Program-made: the position numbers and the translations under genes
Shown: positions 34,490-42,744 of the stretch, in pieces
How the letters are laid out: every line of letters starts with the position of its first letter
How positions within the stretch are numbered: the first letter of the stretch is position 1
DNA from: Achromobacter spanius
GTDB taxonomy: Bacteria > Pseudomonadota > Gammaproteobacteria > Burkholderiales > Burkholderiaceae_B
Length of the DNA stretch: 64,000 nt
Direction: 5' to 3'
Assembly: GCF_003994415.1 (NCBI RefSeq)
Contig: NZ_CP034689.1
Coordinates: forward strand, 1,426,001-1,490,000
The notes under the pieces: model-generated
Told to the model about the DNA's origin: nothing
Seen by the model: the letters and a program-made list of their open reading frames with translations, nothing else
The model's database searches: none

Positions 34490-35587
34490 TCAGGGCGCGG
34501 GCGCATCGCCCGGCGGCAGGATCGCGGCCCGCCATAAATCCAGGAAATGCCGCTTTTTCAGCGTATCCAGGTACACCAGCAATCCCACGCCCAGCGCCAT
34601 GGGGCGGATGCCGGCGGCCGGAACGACCGAGGCATTGACGGGCTGCATGCCCGATTGCTTGGCCAGCATTTCCTGCCCTCGGGGCGAGAGCAAGTAGTCG
34701 AGCAACAGCGCGCCCAGGTCGCCGCGTGGCGCCTGCTTTGGAATGATGGCGGAGCGCGACAGCATCAGGGTGTAGTCCTGCGGATAGATGATGGCCAGCG
34801 GGGCGCCCTGGTCGATGCGGTGCCGGGTGTAGGACTCCAGCAGGTTGTACGCCAGCGTGATATCGCCGCGTTCCAGCTTGTCCAGGGCGTCTTCGGTGGA
34901 CTCGTGAGTGGTGACGCCATTGCGGCCGAACGCGGCCAGCAAGGCGCCGGCCATGCTGTCCAGGCGCGTGTCCTGCGTGGCGGCCAGATAGCCGATGCCG
35001 CTGCCTTCCACGTCGTAGGTCGAAATGCTGCCGGCCAGCGGCCGGTCGGGCGCTTGCAGCAGGGACAGCAGCGCGCGCCGCGTATGAGGCACGCGCGCGG
35101 CGTCGAGCTTGTCCGTGTTGTAGACCATGACGATGGGGTCGGTGCCGATGCTGAAGACTTCGTCGCGCCAATTCGCCCAGGCGGGCAGGGCGCGCGTTTC
35201 CGGCGACACGTGACGTTGTGCATAGCCGTCGTTGACGAGCTTGGTCTGCAGGTCCATCGCGCTGCTGATGATCAGGTCGGGGCCGCGCCTGGCGGTGGGG
35301 TCCTGGCGCGCGCGCTCGACCGCGTCCTGGTAGAGCTGCTGCGTGGACAGCTCGGTGTATTCGAGCCGCAAGCTTGGATTCAAACGGGTGAAATCTTCCA
35401 GCACGCCCTTGAACACCTGCACGCTGTTGGACGCATGCAGGACCAGCACGTTCTTGCTGTCTTCGGGCCCAAGCGTCAGGCCGTCGCGGCTGACTTCGGC
35501 GGCCGTCACCGTCGTCATGGCGGCAATCCACAGCAGGGCGAGCGCGCCAAGCAGCGTGCGGACCCACATCAGCGCGCTACGCATCAT
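34490..35587 (-). CDS. PgtC-like periplasmic binding protein of a sensor operon
   Basis: A 365-residue exported protein with an N-terminal hydrophobic leader ending TAAEV. The mature part has type 2 binding-protein features: KNVLVLHASNSVQVFKGVLEDF, DLIISSAMDLQTKLVNDGYAQ, SIGTDPIVMVYNTDKL and GALLLDYLLSPRGQEMLAKQ. Its start overlaps the end of the histidine kinase gene (ATG 35587, or 35584, inside the kinase tail), so it is translated with the kinase. The trio matches the PgtA/PgtB/PgtC arrangement, where a periplasmic binding protein feeds ligand information to the kinase. It lacks any ABC permease partner nearby, consistent with sensing rather than transport. Confidence 0.82.
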   Translation of the reverse strand: MMRSALMWVRTLLGALALLWIAAMTTVTAAEVSRDGLTLGPEDSKNVLVLHASNSVQVFKGVLEDFTRLNPSLRLEYTELSTQQLYQDAVERARQDPTARRGPDLIISSAMDLQTKLVNDGYAQRHVSPETRALPAWANWRDEVFSIGTDPIVMVYNTDKLDAARVPHTRRALLSLLQAPDRPLAGSISTYDVEGSGIGYLAATQDTRLDSMAGALLAAFGRNGVTTHESTEDALDKLERGDITLAYNLLESYTRHRIDQGAPLAIIYPQDYTLMLSRSAIIPKQAPRGDLGALLLDYLLSPRGQEMLAKQSGMQPVNASVVPAAGIRPMALGVGLLVYLDTLKKRHFLDLWRAAILPPGDAPAP

Positions 35588-36995
35588 GGCGGCCTGCCGG
35601 CAAGGTGATGACCGCATCCAGTCCGCCGCCCACGCGGTTGCTCAAGCTGAGTTTTCCTTGGTGGATGTCGACAACGCGCTTGACGATGGACAGGCCCAGC
35701 CCCGCGCCAGGGGTGCGTGGGTTGGGGCCGCGCGTGAAGCGTTCGAACGCGGCGTTGGCCAACGCGGGGGGAATGCCTGGCCCGGGGTCGGCGACGGTGA
35801 TGCGCCAGCCATGCTCGTGCGCGTCAAGCGTGATGTCGATGTGACCGCCAGCGCGGGCGCCGTGTCGCAAGGCGTTGTCGATCAGGTTCTTGAAGGCTTC
35901 GCGCAGCATCAGGTTGTCGCCCAGGATAGTGGGCGCTGGGCGGCCGGGTTCCCGATCGGGCTCGGTGTCCGGCAGGTGCAGGCGCACGTCGGGCTGAGGC
36001 GCGGCTTGCGGCACGGTGTCATAGGCGGCTTGGCGCAGCAGTTCGGCCAGGTCGACGAGCTGGAACTGCTTGACGTTGCTGCGGTGGATGACGCTGGCGT
36101 CGCTAAGCAGTTGGTTGACCAGCCGCGACAGTTTTTCCGCGTTGCGCAATACCGCCAGCAGGCTGCGGCGCTGTTCGTCGGGGTCGTCTTCGTCCAGCGC
36201 CACTTCCATCTGCGCGTGCAGCGCGGCAAGCGGTGTGCGCAACTGATGCGCGGCTTCGGCGATGAACAGGCGCAAGGTGTCCAGGTTGTCGGACAGGCGG
36301 GCCATGAAGCCATCCAGGGAATGCACCAGGGTGTCCAATTCCTCGGGCACGGGCGCCGCGATGGGGTGCAGGTCGGACGCGCTGCGGGTGGCCAACTCGT
36401 GTTCGATGCGTTGGATGGGCGACAGGGATCGCTGCAAGCCCCAGTAGGCCAGCGCCAGCGCTGCACTCGTGAAACCGATCAGCGCCAAGGTGCCTTGCCA
36501 GAGAATGCTGTCGGCCAGCGCGTTGCGGGCTTCGCGGGTTTGCGCGACCTGGATCACGGCGGTCTCGGTGCTGCGCGGCCCGGCGATCTTGCGTTCCATC
36601 CAGGCCACGCGCACCGGTTCACCCTGAAAACGGGTGGTGTACAGCCGAGGCGTGTCGATGGCGTCTGTGTTGTCCGGGGCGGCGGGCAGGTCGGAGTAAC
36701 CGGAAATCAGCAAGCCCGCTGTGCTCGCCACGCGATAGAACACGCGGTCACGCGGCGACTGCTCCAGCAATGCCAGCGCGGCGTAAGGCATGTCCATCTG
36801 CCATTTGCCTTGCACCAGTTGCAGGCTGTCGGCCATGGACAGGACCGACGCGCGCAGCAACTGGTCGTACGTAGTGTCCGCGGTTTGCTGGGCATAGCCG
36901 CGCACCAGCAGGTAGAGCGCAGCCAAGCCCACGGCGAACAGCGTCAGCAGCATTGCCAACAGGCGGCGTCGTATGGAAATGCGGCCAAGCTTCAC
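35577..36995 (-). CDS. Sensor histidine kinase (TctE type)
   Basis: A 472-residue inner-membrane kinase. TM1 lies about 13-31, a periplasmic TctE-like sensor about 32-165, TM2 about 167-187, then HAMP. The H-box IAEAAHQLRTPLAAL places the phosphorylated histidine at 250. N box NLIDNALRHG, G boxes DPGPGIPP and GAGLGLSIV complete the ATPase domain. The start is GTG at 36995, three bases after the response regulator stop, and the 3' end overlaps the binding protein gene. The divergent CitMHS gene makes citrate or a related tricarboxylate the likely signal. Confidence 0.92.
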   Translation of the reverse strand: MKLGRISIRRRLLAMLLTLFAVGLAALYLLVRGYAQQTADTTYDQLLRASVLSMADSLQLVQGKWQMDMPYAALALLEQSPRDRVFYRVASTAGLLISGYSDLPAAPDNTDAIDTPRLYTTRFQGEPVRVAWMERKIAGPRSTETAVIQVAQTREARNALADSILWQGTLALIGFTSAALALAYWGLQRSLSPIQRIEHELATRSASDLHPIAAPVPEELDTLVHSLDGFMARLSDNLDTLRLFIAEAAHQLRTPLAALHAQMEVALDEDDPDEQRRSLLAVLRNAEKLSRLVNQLLSDASVIHRSNVKQFQLVDLAELLRQAAYDTVPQAAPQPDVRLHLPDTEPDREPGRPAPTILGDNLMLREAFKNLIDNALRHGARAGGHIDITLDAHEHGWRITVADPGPGIPPALANAAFERFTRGPNPRTPGAGLGLSIVKRVVDIHQGKLSLSNRVGGGLDAVITLPAGRHDA

Positions 36996-36998
36996 GGG

Positions 36999-37703
36999 CT
37001 ATTCCTGCGGCGTGCCGGACGCGGGGTTGTCCGACGGGGCGGTGGACGTCAGCAGGTAACCGGTGCCGCGCTGCGTTTCGATACGTAGCGGCGAGCCTTC
37101 CAGCTTGCGACGCAGCCGCGCAATGTAGACCTCGATGGCGTTGGGCGCCGCGTCGTCGTCAAAGGCGAAGAGCTTGTTGGCGATTTCGGTCTTGCTGACG
37201 GCGCGGTTCATGCCGGCCAGCAGAATTTCCAGCAAGCTGTATTCGCGCTTGGGCAGGTCGATGCGCTGTCCGCCCAGGGACACGTGGCGCGCGGCACTGT
37301 CGATGACAAGTTCGCCAAAGCGCAGGACGCCGGCGGCTTGGGCGCTGGGTCGGCGCAGCAAGGCGCGGCAGCGGGCTTCCAGCTCGCGGAAATCAAAGGG
37401 TTTGGCCAGATAGTCGTCGGCGCCGGTATCGAGCGCATGGACGCGGTCTTCGATGTCGATGCGGGCGGTCAGCGCCAATACCGGTGTCTTGCTGCCGCGG
37501 TCGCGCAGGCGGTGCAGGATGTCAAACCCCGACATGCGGGGCAGGCCGATGTCCAGGATGACGAGATCGAAGGTTTCGTATTGCAGCACGCCGTCGGCGC
37601 TCAGGCCATCGCTTTGCAGATCCACGGCATGGCCGAGACGGCGCAGCCGGCGGACAAGGGCGTCGGCCAGATCCTCGTCGTCTTCGATCACCAGGATGCG
37701 CAT
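36999..37703 (-). CDS. OmpR/PhoB-family response regulator (TctD type)
   Basis: A 234-residue response regulator. The receiver domain MRILVIEDDEDLADAL carries the acidic pocket (Glu7-Asp9), phospho-acceptor Asp51 in LVILDIGLP and Lys in DYLAKPFDF. The C-terminal winged helix contains LPKREYSLLEILLAGMNRAV and YIARLRRKLEGSPLRIETQRGTGYLL, typical of OmpR-type DNA binding. ATG 37703 is the correct start because it begins the receiver; a longer frame upstream adds only unstructured sequence. It is the first gene of the operon and divergent from citMHS (188-base gap), its probable target. Confidence 0.95.
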   Translation of the reverse strand: MRILVIEDDEDLADALVRRLRRLGHAVDLQSDGLSADGVLQYETFDLVILDIGLPRMSGFDILHRLRDRGSKTPVLALTARIDIEDRVHALDTGADDYLAKPFDFRELEARCRALLRRPSAQAAGVLRFGELVIDSAARHVSLGGQRIDLPKREYSLLEILLAGMNRAVSKTEIANKLFAFDDDAAPNAIEVYIARLRRKLEGSPLRIETQRGTGYLLTSTAPSDNPASGTPQE

Positions 37704-37891
37704 CGGCTGATTGTAGCTGCGTCGAACGCGGGCATTTTCCCCTGGGGCGGTTGCCTCGAGGGCCCACATAAGCTCGATCGGGCATGGAAAAACGACAGGT
37801 TCCAGACAGCTTTTCTTCCTAGTCTTCGGCACCTGCCTCCCTTGCTGGAGACGGCGCCACACATAACAACGACTAGTCGGAGATACCCCTC

Positions 37892-39232
37892 ATGCTGTTG
37901 ACCCTGCTTGGCTTTGGCATGGTGATCACGTTCATGACGTTGATCATGACCAAGCGCCTGTCGCCCTTGGTCGCCCTGATTCTTGTCCCCATTATTTTTG
38001 CGTTGCTGGGCGGCTTTGGCGCCGGCATCGACAAGATGATGCTGGACGGCATCCGCAAGATTGCGCCCACCGGCGTGATGCTGATGTTCGCCATCCTGTA
38101 TTTCGGGGTGATGATCGACGCCGGCCTGTTCGATCCCATCGTTGGCCGCATCCTGCGCGCCGTGAAGGGCGATCCGCTGAAGATCGTGGTGGGCACCACG
38201 GTGCTGGCGCTGGTGATTTCACTGGATGGCGACGGCTCGACCACCTACATGATCGTGGTGGCCTCGATGTTGCCGCTGTACCGCCGTCTGAAGATGAACG
38301 CGCTGTCCATGACCTGCCTGGCCATGCTGGCCAGCGGCATCATGAACCTGACGCCGTGGGGTGGGCCGACGGCGCGTGCCGCCAGCGCCCTGCATGTGGA
38401 CGCGGGCGACATCTTCATTCCGCTGGTGCCGGTGATGGGGGTGGCGATCGTGGCGCTGCTTATCCTGGCCTTCTTCCTGGGCCTGAAAGAACGCCGCCGC
38501 CTGGGCGTGCTGTCGCTGCCGGAGGGGGCGTCGATGCATGCCGGCTACGACGAAGACGGCCCCAAGAATCTGCCTGAAATCGAAGTCGACCACGACCTGC
38601 GCCGCCCCAAGCTGCTGTGGGTGAACGCCGGTTTGACGCTGGCGCTGATGGTCAGCCTGGTGATGGGCGTACTGCCGCTGCCGGTGCTGTTCATGATCGC
38701 GTTCGCGGTTGCCCTGATCATCAACTATCCGAACCTGGCCGAACAGCGCCGCCGCGTTGCGCAGCACGCGGGCAATGTGCTGTCGGTGGTGTCGCTGATT
38801 TTCGCGGCGGGTATCTTCACGGGAATTTTGTCCGGCACGGGCATGGTGGAAGCCATGTCGCGCAGCCTGCTTGCCGTGATTCCGGATGCGATGGGCCCGT
38901 ATCTGGCCGGCATTACCGCGCTGGTCAGCCTGCCGTTCACGTTCTTCATGTCGAACGACGCCTTCTATTTCGGGGTGCTGCCCATCCTGAGCGAAGCGGC
39001 GCAGGGCTATGGCATTTCGGCCGTTGAAATGGCGCGCGCGTCGCTCATCGGTCAACCCGTGCATCTGCTGAGCCCACTGGTGCCGTCCACTTATCTGCTG
39101 GTGGGTCTGGCCGGTGTGGAATTTGGCGACCACCAACGCTATGCGCTGAAGTGGGCCACGCTGGTCTGCATGGTAATGCTGGCGGCCGCCTTGGCGTTTG
39201 GTCTGTTCCCGTTTGTGGGTGCGGGTGCTTGA
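37892..39232 (+). CDS. CitMHS-family citrate-metal:proton symporter
   Basis: A 446-residue inner-membrane transporter with about twelve hydrophobic segments. CitMHS features include MLLTLLGFGMVITFMTLIMT at the N-terminus, LVISLDGDGSTTYMIVVASM (about 108-127) and GIMNLTPWGGPTARAASALH, and late GMVEAMSRSLLAVIPDAMGP with PFTFFMSNDAFYFGVLPIL. The family takes up citrate complexed with Mg or Ca. It is divergent from the TctD/TctE/PgtC-like operon, which probably induces it. CGGAGAT precedes the ATG at 37892. The following reductase gene is 36 bases downstream and may be co-transcribed. Confidence 0.93.
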   Translation: MLLTLLGFGMVITFMTLIMTKRLSPLVALILVPIIFALLGGFGAGIDKMMLDGIRKIAPTGVMLMFAILYFGVMIDAGLFDPIVGRILRAVKGDPLKIVVGTTVLALVISLDGDGSTTYMIVVASMLPLYRRLKMNALSMTCLAMLASGIMNLTPWGGPTARAASALHVDAGDIFIPLVPVMGVAIVALLILAFFLGLKERRRLGVLSLPEGASMHAGYDEDGPKNLPEIEVDHDLRRPKLLWVNAGLTLALMVSLVMGVLPLPVLFMIAFAVALIINYPNLAEQRRRVAQHAGNVLSVVSLIFAAGIFTGILSGTGMVEAMSRSLLAVIPDAMGPYLAGITALVSLPFTFFMSNDAFYFGVLPILSEAAQGYGISAVEMARASLIGQPVHLLSPLVPSTYLLVGLAGVEFGDHQRYALKWATLVCMVMLAAALAFGLFPFVGAGA

Positions 39233-39268
39233 TACGCGGCGCTGCCGCACATTGATAAAGGAAGGGTC

Positions 39269-40010
39269 ATGGCTTTGCGTATCGCTTATGTCACCAGCGG
39301 AATGGGCCACACGGGCACGGCGATCTGCCAGGCGCTGCATCAGGCGGGACACCGCGTGGTGGCCGGTTGCGGCCCGCGTTCTTCGCGTCGGGATAGCTGG
39401 TTGAAGGAACAGAAGTCCCTGGGCTACGACTTCGTCGCGTCCGAGGGCGACGCCACCGATTGGGCATCGACCGAGGCGGCGTTCGCGAAAGTACGCCGCG
39501 AGGTCGGCGAGATCGACGTGCTGGTCAACAACGCCGGATCGATGCTGGACATGCGCTTTCGCCAGATGGGCTATGCCGACTGGGCCGCGGTGCTGCGCAG
39601 CAACCTGGATACGCTTTTCAACAGTACCAAGCAGGTGGTCGACAGCATGGCCGACCGCGGCTTGGGGGCGGATCATCAACATTGGGTCGGTGGCGGCGGA
39701 AAAAGGGCAGATCGGCCAGATCAATTACGCCACAGCCAAGGGCGCAGTGATCGGCTTCACGCGGTCGCTGGCGCAGGAAGTGGCCGCGCGCGGCGTCACG
39801 GTGAATCTGGTGTCGCCGGGCTTCATCGCCGACGACACGGTGAAGGCCTTTCCGCCCGCGCTGTTGGACCGCATCGTTGAAAGCGTACCGGTCGGACGCC
39901 TGGGCACGGCCCACGACCTGGCCGGGCTGTGCGCCTGGCTGGCCTCCGACGAGGCCGCCTTCGTGACGGGCGCCAACTACGCGATCAACGGCGGCGTGTA
40001 TATGAGCTGA
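39269..40010 (+). pseudogene. phaB: Acetoacetyl-CoA reductase-like gene, frameshifted
   Basis: Two overlapping frames together give a 246-residue short-chain dehydrogenase matching PhaB throughout: N-terminal RIAYVTSGMGHTGTAICQAL, VVAGCGP, DFVASEGDATDW, DVLVNNAG, then in the next frame GRIINIGSV, INYATAKGAVIGFTRSLAQE with Tyr-x3-Lys, VSPGFI and TGANYAINGGVYM. The break is at five G residues (39664-39668); removing one G restores the frame and the motif MADRGLGRII. PhaB reduces acetoacetyl-CoA to (R)-3-hydroxybutyryl-CoA for PHB. Either a true pseudogene or a homopolymer base-calling error. The cofactor loop is TSGMGHTG rather than TGGMGGIG. Confidence 0.88.
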
Positions 40011-40037
40011 AGGCGGGTGTAGCCTATGCGGCTTGGC

Positions 40038-40433
40038 CTACACGTCTATCTGGTCGAACTGCACACCCATCGCAACGGCAATACGTTCGCGGGTGATTTT
40101 CTTCGTTTTGGCGCCGGAGGCTTCCATGGCGGCGTAGCTGGGTTGGCGAATGCCCAAGCGCGCTGCCATTTCCACCTGCGTGATACCGAGATATTCGCGC
40201 CACGCGCGAATGATGCTCCAGTTATTGCCTGCCATCAATGAAACGACTTCATGTGGAATCGTGCCATCTGCAGGGATGCGTGGCATGCGGTTGACGGGGA
40301 CAGGTTTGGCGCCGATAAGGGCAACGTACTCCGCATAGCGCAAGACGACGAATGCCGGTTTGCCGTCCGCTTCCAGGATGGTGGGATGTAGCGCGGGGTG
40401 CGCGCGCTGGGCGGTTTCAGTAGGTGCTTTCAT
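40038..40433 (-). CDS. HTH antitoxin with Phd-like N-terminus
   Basis: A 131-residue cytoplasmic protein. Residues about 20-42 (LEADGKPAFVVLRYAEYVAL) resemble the start of Phd/YefM antitoxins, and residues about 82-125 form an XRE-type helix-turn-helix (REYLGITQVEMAARLGIRQP, SYAAMEA). It follows the RelE-like toxin gene with a 16-base overlap, the reverse of the classic order but typical of HigBA-like and many RelE/XRE pairs. It should neutralise the toxin and repress the operon through the palindrome upstream. The Phd-like part is my reading and less certain than the HTH. Confidence 0.85.
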   Translation of the reverse strand: MKAPTETAQRAHPALHPTILEADGKPAFVVLRYAEYVALIGAKPVPVNRMPRIPADGTIPHEVVSLMAGNNWSIIRAWREYLGITQVEMAARLGIRQPSYAAMEASGAKTKKITRERIAVAMGVQFDQIDV

Positions 40434-40671
40434 CGCGCTTCTTCACTTCCTGGATGTCTATGACGCAGATTTCGGCCCGGACGTCGAACAACACCCGATA
40501 GCGGCCGACTCGCAGCCGATAGGCGAACTGGTGATTCTCCAAAGCCTTCACGTTCGAGGCAGCGGGAAAATTCTCCAGCTTGGTGATTTCTGCGGCGACC
40601 CGGGTTCGGTCTGCGATCGGGAGCTTTAGCCACTGTTTGACGGCCTTCTTGGCCCAGTTGATGCAGAACAT
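40417..40671 (-). CDS. RelE/ParE-superfamily toxin
   Basis: An 84-residue protein of the RelE/ParE fold: INWAKKAVKQWLKLPIADRTRV, KLENFPAASNVKALENHQFA, then YRLRVGRYRVLFDVRAEICV and the closing IDIQEVKKRDESTY. The YRLRVGRYRVLFD strand with basic residues and the C-terminal Tyr are typical of RelE mRNA interferases acting at the ribosome. It is the first gene of the pair and its 3' end overlaps the antitoxin start. The palindrome at 40692-40707 lies just upstream of the ATG. Confidence 0.9.
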   Translation of the reverse strand: MFCINWAKKAVKQWLKLPIADRTRVAAEITKLENFPAASNVKALENHQFAYRLRVGRYRVLFDVRAEICVIDIQEVKKRDESTY

Positions 40672-40691
40672 GGCAATGCGGCTGGTAGATT

Positions 40692-40707
40692 TATAGCTTA
40701 AGCTATA
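40692..40707. promoter_or_regulatory. Palindromic operator of the toxin-antitoxin operon
   Basis: TATAGCTTAAGCTATA is a perfect 16-base palindrome 20 bases upstream of the toxin ATG (minus strand), in an AT-rich patch of an otherwise GC-rich region. Position and symmetry fit autoregulation by the HTH antitoxin. Confidence 0.78.
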
Positions 40708-40901
40708 TAAATTTTCAAGTTCGTCTTTGCGCGGGTGGATGCTCTTGGTCTGCGCGTGACGGCTGAATGCGGTTCTAACGCGAAGCCCTGCGGCAGATCA
40801 ATCAAACTTGCGATTTCTAGGACGACATCCGCTTCCAGTCACAGCTTGGGCCTTCCCTATGCAAAAATGCACCGTTTTGAATTTCAACAGGGAGCGGTTC
40901 G

Positions 40902-41243
40902 ATGCAAGCTAAGTGGTTCGCGGTGGCAGGCGCGGCGGCTGTGTTGGGGCTGGCGGGATGCGGCAAGAAAAATGAATACCCCGAGAGTGTTCGCCGCGTG
41001 ACCTATAGCGCCTGCGTGGAAGGCTTCAAGAAAAGCGCGGGTGCGCTGCCCGATGTCGACACGCGTGCAGAGGCCTATTGCAATTGCGTGCTGGACGGCT
41101 TGCAAAAGTCAGTGCTTCTGAAGGACTACACCGCCTATGACCGCATGCTGGTCACGAACGAAAAAAGCGCGGAGCGCGATCGGATCGAGGCATTGGTCAA
41201 TGGCGTCGTGAATATGTGCGTGGCGCAGCAGACGCAAAAGTAG
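40902..41243 (+). CDS. Small lipoprotein of unknown function
   Basis: A 113-residue predicted lipoprotein with the clear lipobox GLAGC (Cys20) and mature start CGKKNEYPE. Three further cysteines (YSACVEGF, YCNCVLDG) and a late NMCVAQQ suggest disulfide bonds; the rest is helical and charged. A CxC pair at YCNC is notable. GGGAGCGG stands before the ATG. It is monocistronic and convergent with a hypothetical gene. No family recognised. Confidence 0.75.
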   Translation: MQAKWFAVAGAAAVLGLAGCGKKNEYPESVRRVTYSACVEGFKKSAGALPDVDTRAEAYCNCVLDGLQKSVLLKDYTAYDRMLVTNEKSAERDRIEALVNGVVNMCVAQQTQK

Positions 41244-41265
41244 TGCTGCTTCTTGCCGGGGACGC

Positions 41266-41703
41266 CTAGCGGCCCAGCTTCATCGACACATCCGTATGCG
41301 TGCCGCGATCCAGATCCGCGCCCAGGGGCTGATCCCATTCGGGCAGGTTCAGCAGTTCTTTGCTGACTTCGCCCGCTTCGATGCGGCGCGCGATGTCTTC
41401 CAGCAGCAGCGTGCGGGTAGCAAAGCCCTTGCCTTGCAGATCGCGGGCAAAGAGCCGGTACGTAAGGTTGGGTTCTTCGCCCTTCATGACGCCCAGGTCC
41501 AGGATGCGACCTTGCTCATTGCGCATCAGCAAATGCCCGGGCCGCGCATAGATACGGTAAATACGCCATGGCGAAGCGATGGCGGCGTGGTTGCGCTTTG
41601 GCTCCCGCCTGGGCTCGCCTCCCTGGGCAGGGCGCGGCGCTGAAGGCAGCAACTTGACGCAGGCGTTGGCGAATTTGGCGATTGACCTTCGGATCGCGCT
41701 CAC
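41266..41703 (-). CDS. Hypothetical protein
   Basis: A frame of about 145 residues with good coding character in its last 100 (WRIYRIYARPGHLLMRNEQG, GVMKGEEPNLTYRLFARDLQ, LLLEDIARRIEAGEVSKELL). No signal peptide, membrane segment or recognised domain; the closing NLPEWDQPLGADLDRGTHTD is acidic. The start is uncertain: GTG 41703 is used because codon usage upstream of it drops to non-coding levels, although the frame stays open to an ATG at 41841. It is convergent with the small lipoprotein gene, 22 bases apart. Confidence 0.55.
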   Translation of the reverse strand: MSAIRRSIAKFANACVKLLPSAPRPAQGGEPRREPKRNHAAIASPWRIYRIYARPGHLLMRNEQGRILDLGVMKGEEPNLTYRLFARDLQGKGFATRTLLLEDIARRIEAGEVSKELLNLPEWDQPLGADLDRGTHTDVSMKLGR

Positions 41704-42167
41704 GCTGGAACCGAGATCCGCGTGTGTGCGAGGAAAGACCGTTGTGTGCTGGGGCGGGCGCGCGCGTAGCGCTTGCGGTGGTGGTGCATGGCCATACTCC
41801 TGTATGGCGATACGGCGAGGTGACGCGCGTTCAAGCACCATTGCGCCAGCATACGCGCTTTATCGTTCGGGTATACGCTTATCCAGGCTTCGTTACTCAA
41901 TAGGCAATGCCAAGGGATCTTCCCAGACCCTTATTACGCAATGATTTCATTAATAAGCGTTTATTTTTCGCGTAACTGATGCTTGCGTGGTAATTGGAAA
42001 CGCCGATTGACATTACCCACCCCTGCACCCATAGTGGACAAGAAGCTTTTCGAGCATCGTGATTTTCGTCCGGTCTTGCTCCCCCTGGGGCGCTTCATTG
42101 TTCGCTGTCCTTTCCTTGATAGGCTCATCTTCGCGGGCAACGCCTGCATTTAAAAAGGAATGAGATT
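41704..42167. other. Intergenic region with long cspA leader
   Basis: About 460 bases without a convincing gene. The left half may hold an extension of the hypothetical gene. The right half is AT-rich and includes the probable cspA promoter and an untranslated leader of about 125 bases, with AAAAAGGA as the ribosome binding site just before the cspA ATG. Confidence 0.55.
42007..42035 (+). promoter_or_regulatory. Probable sigma-70 promoter of cspA
   Basis: A consensus -35 TTGACA (42007-42012) is followed after 17 bases by CATAGT (42030-42035), four of six to the -10 consensus. A start near 42042 would leave a leader of about 125 bases, as expected for cold-shock mRNAs. Confidence 0.6.
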
Positions 42168-42371
42168 ATGGAAACCGGAATCGTCAAATGGTTTAACGAT
42201 GCGAAAGGATTTGGCTTCATCATGCCCGAGGACGGCGGCAAGGATTTATTCGCGCATTTCTCGGAAATCGTTAGCGAAGGGCATAAAGTGCTGATGGAAA
42301 ACCAACGCGTCAGCTACGTCACTGCTCAAGGCGCAAAAGGGCCTCACGCCACGCAAATTCGCGCTCTGTGA
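42168..42371 (+). CDS. cspA: Cold-shock protein, CspA family
   Basis: A 67-residue single cold-shock domain that binds single-stranded RNA and acts as an RNA chaperone. METGIVKWFNDAKGFGFIMP contains RNP1 (KGFGFI); RNP2 appears as LFAHF, where the usual form is VFVHF. The C-terminus VSYVTAQGAKGPHATQIRAL is normal. The gene has a long AT-rich leader and the purine-rich AAAAAGGA ribosome binding site. A small unknown gene follows after a hairpin; the pair occurs together in related bacteria as far as I recall. Confidence 0.95.
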   Translation: METGIVKWFNDAKGFGFIMPEDGGKDLFAHFSEIVSEGHKVLMENQRVSYVTAQGAKGPHATQIRAL

Positions 42372-42373
42372 AT

Positions 42374-42392
42374 AAAGGCCCGTTGGGCCTTT
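42374..42392 (+). terminator. Hairpin after cspA, possible attenuator
   Basis: AAAGGCCC (42374-42381) pairs with GGGCCTTT (42385-42392) over a three-base loop, but there is no T run beyond TTT. It could be a weak terminator or protect the cspA mRNA 3' end while letting some transcripts enter the next gene. Confidence 0.6.
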
Positions 42393-42425
42393 AGCGTTTG
42401 GCCTTTAAATACTGAAGGGGCTTTT

Positions 42426-42683
42426 ATGTTGCACAACAATATGGTTTACAAGGGCTATCGGCTTACCGCCAATGTTTCCCGGATAGCAGTCGGGGGCAGC
42501 GGCCGGCCCGCGTTCACCGCAACGGTAGCGGTTGAGCTGGCGGCCGATCAAGACAAACTTAACGAGCATCATGCCGTGCCGCTGTTCGAATCAGGCGGAT
42601 TTGTCTCCAGCCCGGGCATGGCAGTAGATGCCGCGATCAATCATGGCCGGCTTGTGGTTGATTCACATGCCAGGCCGTCTTGA
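42426..42683 (+). CDS. Small protein of unknown function downstream of cspA
   Basis: An 85-residue cytoplasmic protein: an N-terminal beta part (MVYKGYRLTANVSRIAVGGS, TATVAVELAADQDKL) and a C-terminal AVDAAINHGRLVVDSHARPS helix. No signal or membrane segment. It starts 54 bases after cspA with AAGGGG upstream and is followed by a strong terminator, so it is probably the second gene of the cspA transcript. The family is uncharacterised to my knowledge; a stress-related role is only an inference from the position. Confidence 0.7.
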   Translation: MLHNNMVYKGYRLTANVSRIAVGGSGRPAFTATVAVELAADQDKLNEHHAVPLFESGGFVSSPGMAVDAAINHGRLVVDSHARPS

Positions 42684-42717
42684 TATGCCGCGGCATCGCG
42701 CTGCGTACCGGCCAGTC

Positions 42718-42744
42718 AGGGCCGCCCATTTGGGCGGCCTTTTT
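42718..42744 (+). terminator. Rho-independent terminator
   Basis: GGCCGCCCA pairs with TGGGCGGCC around a minimal loop (42720-42739), followed by five T. It ends the cspA-downstream transcript. Confidence 0.88.

Noticed and set aside
37704..37891. Sigma-54 promoter for citMHS (GGCAC ... TTGC at about 37831-37850)
   Set aside because: The GG to GC spacing is about 14 bases, not the required 10, so the match fails.
38219..39724. A 501-codon minus-strand frame across citMHS and the reductase gene
   Set aside because: Composition (Arg/His/Gln-rich) is that of an antisense shadow, and both plus-strand genes are well supported.
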